A stretch of 64,000 nucleotides of DNA from JAEULH01 sp963805915. Its GTDB lineage: Bacteria > Pseudomonadota > Alphaproteobacteria > Rhodospirillales > Defluviicoccaceae. Made by a program: the position numbers and the translations under genes. Shown here one piece after another: positions 56,301 through 64,000 of the stretch; positions within the stretch are counted from its first letter, which is position 1; the number at the start of each line of letters is the position of its first letter. The stretch lies in the NCBI GenBank assembly GCA_963805915.1, contig CAWDWD010000007.1, forward strand, positions 62,001 through 126,000, written 5' to 3'. The notes beneath the pieces were generated by a model. That model did not search any database. It was not told where the DNA came from and saw only the letters and a program-made list of their open reading frames with translations.

Positions 56301-56640
56301 GATCCAGGAAGAATCGCTCTATTACGAGCGCAAGAAGCACGACGGAAGCTACCCGATCATCGGCGTCAACACCTTCCTCAACCCGCACGGCGCCGCTGCG
56401 CCGACGCCGGAACTGGTCCGTTCGACGGAGGACGAAAAGCAGGGCCAGATCCGCCGGCTCGCCGAGTTCCAGGCGCGCAACGCAGGCCAGGCGCCCGCGA
56501 TGACCGAGCGGCTGCAACGCGCGGCGACGGCGGGGGAGAACATCTTCGCGGTGCTGGTGGACGCGGTCCGGGTGCTGTCGCTGGGCCAGATCACGACCGC
56601 GCTGTTCGAGGTCGGCGGCCAGTACCGCCGCAACATGTAG
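53359..56640 (+). CDS. icmF: Fused isobutyryl-CoA mutase (IcmF), with two compensating frameshifts
   Basis: Adenosylcobalamin enzyme fusing three parts: B12-binding domain ([19 protein letters not shown], residues about 30-150), MeaB-like G-protein chaperone ([42 protein letters not shown]) and mutase barrel ([21 protein letters not shown]). It interconverts isobutyryl- and n-butyryl-CoA. The GTG at 53359 has AAGGAG six bases upstream and gives 1093 codons, the length known for IcmF. Residues about 430-487 are out of frame: the correct sequence (RRRYLAEIAETVRDYHKTAAEQ) is in another frame, entered near 54645 and left near 54815-54825. The two indels cancel, hiding the damage. Liv transport genes follow. 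Confidence 0.92.
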   Translation: [1093 protein letters not shown]

Positions 56641-56935
56641 AAGTCACGCGGGGGCGACAAGTCGCCATCGCCGTTGGGGGTTGCGGCGGCGGCCGATTTT
56701 GCGGTTTTTTGTTGACGGACTTCCTCGGTTCAACCAAACGAGAGGTTGTAAACGGTTGGTGCGCCGTAATAGTCGTCGCTGAAGTTGAGTGCCGCTCGCG
56801 CCCCGGACGTTGCCGAACACTCGTTCAAGGATCACAACGGAGACGCTGCAGGGTAACGTCGCCGGGAGTCTGCCCGGTCGGACAGCGAGTCAGACAGAGT
56901 CGGACAGAGCGTAGGGCAGGGATCAGTGGAACCCG
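56641..56935. other. icmF-livH intergenic region
   Basis: No gene. It contains TTTTTTGTTGACG (a possible -35 near 56711) and, just before livH, three CGGACAG direct repeats (about 56879-56906). A dedicated liv promoter is likely here but cannot be fixed by eye. Confidence 0.4.
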
Positions 56936-57850
56936 ATGGAATATTTTGCGCAGCAGTTGATCAACGGACTGACGCTGGGCGCGATCTACGGGCTTATCGC
57001 CATTGGCTACACCATGGTCTACGGCATCATCGGCATGATCAATTTCGCCCACGGCGAAATCTTCATGATCGGCTCGTTCATCGCGCTGTTGTCGGTCATG
57101 GTCTTGGGCATTTTCGGCCTTACCTGGGTGCCGCTCGCGCTTCTGCTCACCTTGGTCATCACCATGGCGCTGACGGCCATCTACGGCTGGACCCTCGAGC
57201 GGGTCGCCTACCGCCCGCTGCGCGGCTCGCCCAGGCTGGCGGCGCTGATCACCGCCATCGGCATGTCGATCTTCCTGCAGAACTACGTGCAGCTGCTCCA
57301 GGGCGCGCGGGTGAAACCGCTCCAGCCGATGATCTCCGGCGGCTTCGAGATCATGCGCCGCGACGACTTCATCGTCTCCATCAGCTATCTGCAACTGTTC
57401 ATCTGGACCCTCACGACCGTGCTGATGATCGTGTTCACGCTGATCATCACCCGGACCGCGCTCGGCCGCGCCCAGCGCGCCTGCGAGCAGGACATGGGCA
57501 TGGCCTCGCTGCTCGGCATCAATGTCGACCGGACCATTTCGCTGACCTTCGTCATGGGCGCGGCCTTGGCCGCCGTCGCCGGGCTGATCTTTTTGGTCAA
57601 CTACGGCGTCATCGACTTCTACATCGGCTTTCTCGCCGGCATCAAAGCGTTCACGGCGGCGGTTCTCGGCGGCATCGGCTCGCTTCCCGGCGCGATGCTT
57701 GGCGGCCTGCTGATCGGCCTGATCGAGGCCTTCTGGTCGGGCTACTTCACGGTTGAATACAAAGATGTCGCCAGCTTCGCCATCCTTGTCCTGGTGCTGA
57801 TTTTCCGCCCGACCGGGCTTCTCGGCAAACCCGACATCGAGAAGGTCTGA
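56936..57850 (+). CDS. livH: Branched-chain amino-acid ABC transporter permease LivH
   Basis: 304 residues, eight or so membrane helices. Typical start MEYFAQQLINGLTLGAIYGLIAIGYTMVYGIIGMINFAHGE and the EAA-like coupling segment GRAQRACEQDMGMASLLGINVDRTI. First gene of the Liv operon; livM starts eight bases after it. Confidence 0.95.
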   Translation: MEYFAQQLINGLTLGAIYGLIAIGYTMVYGIIGMINFAHGEIFMIGSFIALLSVMVLGIFGLTWVPLALLLTLVITMALTAIYGWTLERVAYRPLRGSPRLAALITAIGMSIFLQNYVQLLQGARVKPLQPMISGGFEIMRRDDFIVSISYLQLFIWTLTTVLMIVFTLIITRTALGRAQRACEQDMGMASLLGINVDRTISLTFVMGAALAAVAGLIFLVNYGVIDFYIGFLAGIKAFTAAVLGGIGSLPGAMLGGLLIGLIEAFWSGYFTVEYKDVASFAILVLVLIFRPTGLLGKPDIEKV

Positions 57851-57857
57851 GCGCACG

Positions 57858-59419
<1,562 letters not shown>

Positions 59420-59423
<4 letters not shown>

Positions 59424-60337
59424 GCGCGGCGGCAACCATGGGAAGCGAGACGGGCGGCAACGAGACCGACGGCGCCAAGCCGCTGCTCATGGTCGAGCAC
59501 CTGACCATGCGGTTCGGCGGGCTGGTCGCCGTCGATGACGTTTCCTTCACCGCGGCCGATCGGGAAATCACCGCGATCATCGGGCCGAACGGCGCCGGCA
59601 AGACGACGATGTTCAATTGCCTGACCGGGTACTATGAGCCGACCATCGGCCGGCTGACGCTGAACCATCCGCGCCGCGGAGCCTTTCTGCTCGAGCGGAT
59701 GGAAGGCCACCTGATCCCCGCGCGTGCCGGGGTCGCCCGTACATTCCAGAACATCCGCCTGTTCGCGGCGATGTCGGTGCTCGAAAACCTGATCGTCGCC
59801 CAGCACAACGCCCTCATGCGCGCGTCGGGCTTCAGCTTCGCCGGCCTGCTCGGCCTGGCGCGCTATCGCCGTGCCGAGGCCAAGGCTATTGAGCGCGCGA
59901 AATACTGGCTCGATCGGGTCGGTCTGACCGCGCGCGCCGATAACGACGCCGCCAGCCTGCCCTACGGCGACCAGCGGCGCCTGGAGATCGCCCGGGCCAT
60001 GTGCATCGAGCCGGTCTTGCTGTGTCTGGACGAGCCGGCGGCCGGCCTCAACCCGAGGGAGTCGGCGGATCTCAATGGCCTGCTCCTCGACATTCGCCGC
60101 GAGCACAAGATCGGCCTGCTGTTGATCGAGCACGACATGACGGTGGTCATGGCCATATCCGATCACATCGTCGTTCTCGATTACGGCCGCAAGATCGCGG
60201 ATGGGGCGCCGGCGGACGTGCGCGCCGACCCGGCGGTGATCCGCGCCTATCTCGGCGAGGAGGAAGACGACGAACTCCCCGAAGAGGTCGCCCACGACAT
60301 CGCCCACGACATCGCCGTGACGCGCGAAGAGGGCTGA
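59420..60337 (+). CDS. livG: Branched-chain amino-acid ABC transporter ATPase LivG
   Basis: 305 residues from the GTG at 59420, coupled to livM by the GTGA overlap. Walker A GPNGAGKTTMFN, signature YGDQRRLEIARAM and Walker B LLCLDEPAAGLN with H-loop IEHDM. The tail of about 25 acidic residues (GEEEDDELPEEVAHDIAHDI) is unusual and includes a short AHDI repeat. Confidence 0.95.
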
Positions 60338-60343
60338 GCCGAC

Positions 60344-61096
60344 ATGCTGAGCATCTCGGGCGTGCACACCTACTACGGCAACATCGAAGCCTTGTGCGGG
60401 GTCGACGTCGAGATCAAGCAGGGCGAGATCGTCACCCTGATCGGCGCCAACGGCGCCGGCAAGTCGACCCTGCTGATGACCGTCTGCGGCAATCCGCGGG
60501 CCTCGCGAGGGCGCATCGCTTTCGATGGCCGCGACATCACCGCCCTGCCGACCCACGAGATCGTCGGCCTCGGCATTGCCCAGGCGCCGGAGGGGCGGCG
60601 CATCTTCGCCCGCATGAGCGTCATGGAAAATCTCCAGATTGGCGCGACGACGAGCAAGCCCGAGTACTTCGACCATGATCTCGAACGCGTCTTTGGCCTG
60701 TTTGCGATTTTGAAGGAGCGCAAGGACCAGCGCGCCGGGACGCTGTCGGGCGGCGAACAGCAGATGTTGTCGATCGCCCGCGCGCTGATGAGCCGCCCGC
60801 GCCTGCTGTTGCTCGACGAGCCGTCGCTCGGCCTGGCGCCGCTGGTCGTCAAGCAGATCTTCCGCGTCATCAAGGAGATCAACGAGCGCGAGAAGGTCAC
60901 CGTGTTTCTGGTCGAGCAGAACGCGTTTCACGCGCTGCGCCTGGCTCACCGCGCCTATGTCATGGTGACCGGGCGAATCAGCCTGAGCGGGACCGGGCGG
61001 GAGCTGCTGTCCGATCCCGAAGTGCGCGCGGCCTATCTCGAAGGTGGAGCCCTCGATCAACCTGCCTTGGACGAACATCCAAAAGCAGAAAATTGA
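60344..61096 (+). CDS. livF: Branched-chain amino-acid ABC transporter ATPase LivF
   Basis: 250 residues. Walker A GANGAGKSTLLM, signature LSGGEQQMLSIARAL, Walker B LLLLDEPSLGLAP. It pairs with LivG on the LivHM permease. Confidence 0.95.
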   Translation: MLSISGVHTYYGNIEALCGVDVEIKQGEIVTLIGANGAGKSTLLMTVCGNPRASRGRIAFDGRDITALPTHEIVGLGIAQAPEGRRIFARMSVMENLQIGATTSKPEYFDHDLERVFGLFAILKERKDQRAGTLSGGEQQMLSIARALMSRPRLLLLDEPSLGLAPLVVKQIFRVIKEINEREKVTVFLVEQNAFHALRLAHRAYVMVTGRISLSGTGRELLSDPEVRAAYLEGGALDQPALDEHPKAEN

Positions 61097-61162
61097 TATC
61101 GATGACGCGGCGGTCTGTTCCGCGCCCGTCCGGGCACGGAATGTTCTGGCGGGGAGGACGGC

Positions 61163-61504
61163 GTGGAAGGCATTCTCGGGACGACATTACCGGTTTTTTT
61201 TACGATCACGGTCGTGGTCATCGGCTTCGCGGCGTACATGACCGGTCAGGCGGTGGCCAACACCTGGCAGCCGGCTTGGCAGGTCGTCGTCTACATGCTG
61301 CTGTTGGGCGCCGCCGCGCGGTTCTTAATCTTCGCGCTGTTCGAAGGCGAGTTGCTGTCACTCACCGGCTACCTCGCCTCGACGGCCATCTTGTTGCTCA
61401 TCGGCTTTTTCGCCTACCGGCTAAAACGGGCGCGAAAAATGGTCCGCCAGTATCCGTGGCTTTACGACCGGGCCGGTCTGTTTGGCTGGCGCCGGCGCGC
61501 GTAA
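61163..61504 (+). CDS. DUF6867-type small membrane protein in the Liv operon
   Basis: 113 residues from a GTG with GGGGAGG nearby. Three membrane helices (TTLPVFFTITVVVIGFAAYMTG, WQVVVYMLLLGAAARFLIFALFE, YLASTAILLLIGFFAYRL) and a conserved basic tail RARKMVRQYPWLYDRAGLFGWRRR. Similar genes accompany liv operons in Rhodospirillales-type genomes (from memory). It may be an accessory transporter subunit; the role is not known. Confidence 0.75.
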   Translation: MEGILGTTLPVFFTITVVVIGFAAYMTGQAVANTWQPAWQVVVYMLLLGAAARFLIFALFEGELLSLTGYLASTAILLLIGFFAYRLKRARKMVRQYPWLYDRAGLFGWRRRA

Positions 61505-61699
61505 GGCACGCCCGTGTAAGGCGCGCCCTGGCCGGCGCTCGGTTGCACGGTCACGATGCGGACACATTTATTGAGTGTGAAATTCATTCGCGGGGGTTAT
61601 AGTTGGCGTAATGCGGGACCAACCCGCTTTCGGACAACCTCATCCGAGGCCTCATCGGGTGGGGGAGAGTTGATCGATATCATGCTGATCGCGGCTCTT

Positions 61700-61732
61700 A
61701 TTCGCTCCCGCCCGGGCGCGGGATGAGCGAAT
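61700..61732 (+). promoter_or_regulatory. Leader hairpin before the Liv binding-protein gene
   Basis: ATTCGCTC (61700-61707) pairs with GAGCGAAT (61725-61732), and CCCGC/GCGGG extends the stem. It lies 48 bases before the start codon with no T-run. Such hairpins can stabilise or separate the highly expressed binding-protein mRNA in transporter operons. Confidence 0.5.
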
Positions 61733-61780
61733 GGGAATGCGCGCAAGGGTGGTTGAGCGTTTGGGAAAGGAAGAACGTAC

Positions 61781-62887
61781 ATGAAGCATTTTACGGCCGC
61801 GTTTGTCGGCCTGATGGCGGCGGCGATGGTCTTCGCCGGAGCGAATGCCAAGGCGGACATCAAGATCGCGGTGTCGGGGCCGATGACGGGCCAGTATGCG
61901 ACCTTCGGCGAGCAAATGAAGAATGGCGCCGAGATGGCGGTCGCGGACATCAACGCCGCCGGCGGCGTTCTCGGCCAGAAGCTGCAACTGTTCGTCGAGG
62001 ACGATGCGTGCGATCCCAAGCAGGCGGTCGCCGTCGCCAACAAGGCGGCGAGTGAAGGGGTCGTGTTCGTGGCCGGACATTTCTGCTCCGGATCGTCGAT
62101 CCCGGCTTCGCAGGTCTATGAAGAAGAAAACATTATCCAGATTTCTCCGGCGTCGACCAATCCGAAGCTGACGGACGAAGGCCGTTGGAACGTCTTTCGG
62201 GTGTGCGGCCGCGACGACCAGCAAGGCGCCGTCGCCGGCAACTATCTCGCCGACCACTTCGCCGGCAAGAAGATCGCGATCCTTCACGACAAGACCGCCT
62301 ATGGGAAGGGTCTGGCGGATGAGACCAAGAAAGTGTTGAATTCCCGCGGTATCCAGGAAGCGATGTACGAAGCCTATACCGCCGGGGAGAAGGACTACTC
62401 GGCGCTTGTCAGCAAGCTCAAGGGCGAGGGCATCGACGTGATCTATCTCGGCGGCTATCACACCGAGGGCGGGCTGATGGTCCGTCAGGCGGCCGAGCAG
62501 GGCTACAAGCCTCAGCTCGTTTCCGGCGATGCGCTAATGACCGAGGAGTTCTGGAAGATCACCGGCGACACGGGCGAGGGGACGCTGATGACCTTCAGCC
62601 CCGATCCCCGCAAGAACCCGGACGCCGCTCCGGTTGTCGAACAATTCCGAAAGAAGGGAATCGAGCCGGAAGGCTACACGCTCTATACGTATGGCGCCAT
62701 CCAGGCCTGGGCCCAGGCGGTCGAAAAGGTCGGCAAGGTCGACCAGAAAAAGATTGCCGCCGCGCTGAAAAATACGGAGTTCGACACCGTGCTCGGCAAG
62801 TTCACTTTCAACGCCAAGGGTGATGTGACCGCGCCCGGCTACGTCTTCTACGTCTGGAAGGACGGCAAGTACGACTACGTCCAGTAG
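61781..62887 (+). CDS. livK: Branched-chain amino-acid ABC transporter substrate-binding protein
   Basis: 368 residues with signal peptide (MKHFTAAFVGLMAAAMVFAGANAKA, cleavage about residue 25). Periplasmic-binding-protein type 1 fold: DIKIAVSGPMTGQYATFGEQMKNGAEMA, VAVANKAASEGVVFVAGHFCSGSSIPAS, FRVCGRDDQQG and IAILHDKTAYGKGLADETKK. It delivers Leu/Ile/Val-type ligands to LivHMGF. AAGGA precedes the start. The stop lies 15 bases before the antisense group II intron, so any natural terminator here was cut off. Confidence 0.94.
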   Translation: MKHFTAAFVGLMAAAMVFAGANAKADIKIAVSGPMTGQYATFGEQMKNGAEMAVADINAAGGVLGQKLQLFVEDDACDPKQAVAVANKAASEGVVFVAGHFCSGSSIPASQVYEEENIIQISPASTNPKLTDEGRWNVFRVCGRDDQQGAVAGNYLADHFAGKKIAILHDKTAYGKGLADETKKVLNSRGIQEAMYEAYTAGEKDYSALVSKLKGEGIDVIYLGGYHTEGGLMVRQAAEQGYKPQLVSGDALMTEEFWKITGDTGEGTLMTFSPDPRKNPDAAPVVEQFRKKGIEPEGYTLYTYGAIQAWAQAVEKVGKVDQKKIAAALKNTEFDTVLGKFTFNAKGDVTAPGYVFYVWKDGKYDYVQ

Positions 62888-62902
62888 CGGCGCGGCCTCC
62901 AT

Positions 62903-62973
62903 ATCGGGTAGGAGGGCGCCTTGCGGCGGCCCTCCTCCCACGCCACCGTGCGTACGGTTCCGTACACGGCGGT
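62903..62973 (-). ncRNA. 3' end of a group II intron (domains V and VI)
   Basis: Downstream of the maturase on the minus strand lies a hairpin CCGCCGTGTACGG/CCGTACGCACGGTGG around 62935-62968, matching the form of domain V with its small loop and bulge, followed by a GGAGGGC/GCCCTCC stem like domain VI (about 62909-62936). The sequence ends CCTACCCGAT, so the 3' splice boundary is probably at 62903. The exact boundary is inferred. Confidence 0.65.
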
Positions 62974-64000
62974 TCATGAAGCGTAGTTGAGGCGGCGGTG
63001 CCGGTCGAGCAGGCTGACCAGCCCGAGATTGCGGAAGAAGCCGGCCCGGAAGGCGTCGTTCATGTGGCTGGCCCCGGCGTTCCACCAGGGGCCGTGTCCG
63101 TTGTAGGCGGAGACCCATGCCCGTTCCTCCGCGAGCCCCCGCTGCATCAGGCGCATCGCTCGTGTCCTCGGCCGCTTGCACTGGCGCCAGATCAGACAGC
63201 GCAGGCGCCGCCTGATCCAGCCGTCCAGCGCCTCGAAGATGCCCCTGGCCTCGGCCAACCGGAAGTAGGCGATCCAGCCGGCGAGGATCGGGGCGAGGTC
63301 TTCGATCGTGCGCCCGAGGCTGCGGCCCCGGCCCTGGCGCCACAACGCCCGAAGCTTGCCCTTGAACCGCGCCACGCTCGCAGGTGCCACACGCAGGCGC
63401 GGCGCCCGGTGGGCGGTCATGGTGAAGCCCAGGAAGCTGCGCTTCCAGGGGCGGTCCACGGCGCTCTTGGCGACGTTGACCGCGAGCCGCAGTCGCTCGG
63501 CCAGGAACCGGGTGATCGACGCCATCACCCGTTCGCCCGCCCGCCGGGACCGCACATGGATGTTGCAGTCGTCGGCGTAGCGGACGAAGGCATGGCCGCG
63601 TCGCTCCAGTTCCTTGTCGAGGTCGTCGAGCAGGATGTTCGACAACAGCGGCGACAAGGGACCGCCCTGCGGCGTCCCCTCGGTCCGCGCCGTCGCCACC
63701 CCGTCCGCCATCAACCCGGCCCGCAGATAGCGGCGGATCAGCCGCAACACCCGCTTGTCTTCGACCTTGCGCGCCACCCGTGCCATCAGCACGTCGTGGT
63801 TCACCCGGTCGAAGAACCTCTCCAGGTCGATGTCCACCATCCAGCGCCGGCCCGCCGCCACATGGCCGCGCGCGGCCAACACCGCTTGGTGGGCGCTTCG
63901 CCCCGGCCGGAAGCCGTAGGAGGCGTCCGAGAAACCCGGGTCGAAGAGCGGTGAGAGTCCCTGATGCAGCGCCTGCTGGATCAGCCGGTCCACGACCGTG
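62974..64000 (-). CDS. ltrA: Group II intron reverse transcriptase/maturase (5' partial)
   Basis: The frame runs past the window edge, so the N-terminus is missing. RT domains seen: FRPGRSAHQAVLAA, DIDLERFFDRVNHD, GTPQGGPLSPLLSNILLDDLD, catalytic FVRYADDCNI (YADD codons at 63569-63580) and FLGFTMT. The maturase domain X follows (IEDLAPILAGWIAYFRLAEARGIFEALDGWIRRRLR). No HNH endonuclease domain follows, as in IIC and some other classes that use nicks made by replication or terminators as targets. It promotes splicing and retrohoming of its intron. Confidence 0.95.
   Translation of the reverse strand, partial: TVVDRLIQQALHQGLSPLFDPGFSDASYGFRPGRSAHQAVLAARGHVAAGRRWMVDIDLERFFDRVNHDVLMARVARKVEDKRVLRLIRRYLRAGLMADGVATARTEGTPQGGPLSPLLSNILLDDLDKELERRGHAFVRYADDCNIHVRSRRAGERVMASITRFLAERLRLAVNVAKSAVDRPWKRSFLGFTMTAHRAPRLRVAPASVARFKGKLRALWRQGRGRSLGRTIEDLAPILAGWIAYFRLAEARGIFEALDGWIRRRLRCLIWRQCKRPRTRAMRLMQRGLAEERAWVSAYNGHGPWWNAGASHMNDAFRAGFFRNLGLVSLLDRHRRLNYAS

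Noticed and set aside
53914..56517. An 867-codon open frame antisense to icmF
   Set aside because: Same GC-bias artefact; composition follows the complement of IcmF codons.

Overview
The window is a stretch of a GC-rich alphaproteobacterial chromosome, most like the Rhodospirillales in its gene families. The evidence is a CtrA master regulator with a ChpT-type phosphotransferase, a HemB of the zinc-site-lacking type, TamA/TamB back to back, a complete Liv branched-chain amino-acid transporter with a DUF6867-type membrane protein, a fused isobutyryl-CoA mutase (IcmF) and a cyanide-insensitive-type cytochrome bd. A NaChBac/NavAb-type voltage-gated sodium channel hints at a saline or marine habitat (inference). 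There are no rRNA or tRNA genes, CRISPR arrays or prophage genes. One mobile element is visible, the 3' part of a group II intron at the right edge.

Layout. 0-9.4 kb: tail of a fused acyl-activating enzyme/ACP/acyltransferase, OsmC, the sodium channel, an RND efflux pump with its adaptor, NAD kinase and a glutamine amidotransferase. 9.4-15.7 kb: tamA-tamB. 15.7-19.8 kb: cell-cycle and motility block chpT, ctrA, fliI, with candidate CtrA boxes. 19.8-23.45 kb: a decaying tandem array of RTX proteins (one frameshifted copy, one intact, one reduced to its last codons), with duplicated upstream blocks and inverted-repeat elements. 23.45-33 kb: ybdD-cstA, an aldo/keto reductase remnant, a diguanylate cyclase, DUF2270, cytochrome b561, a CaiB/BaiF-type enzyme and a DUF482 acyltransferase. 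33-37.5 kb: a candidate structured non-coding RNA, two Crp/Fnr regulators flanking agmatinase, and small genes. 37.6-42.7 kb: pyrD, rplM-rpsI, argC, a class V aminotransferase and RidA. 42.8-53.1 kb: cydAB, an AroE-like enzyme, a quinone-reductase-like MDR, pepA-holC, a hydrolase, and metY-hemB. 53.4-62.9 kb: icmF and the Liv operon (livHMGF, a DUF6867-type gene, the binding protein). 62.9-64 kb: the group II intron, antisense to and just behind the binding-protein gene.

Functionally, the right half centres on branched-chain amino-acid use. Liv imports Leu/Ile/Val, IcmF interconverts isobutyryl- and butyryl-CoA, and the CaiB/AMACR-like protein would handle 2-methyl-branched acyl-CoAs (inference).

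Two features stand out. First, four intergenic sites carry two to four copies of a 19-bp palindrome built on AGGTCA-N3-TGACCT, set at a 21-22 bp period. Second, an AT-richer 190-bp segment at about 33.0-33.2 kb holds five consecutive short hairpins between a consensus -35 box and a strong terminator hairpin, and looks like an undescribed small RNA. Caution: from 35 to 55 kb at least seven otherwise well-conserved genes (speB, pyrD, argC, aminotransferase, ridA, hemB, icmF) carry single-base frameshifts. Several are essential, so uncorrected sequencing indels are the likeliest explanation.
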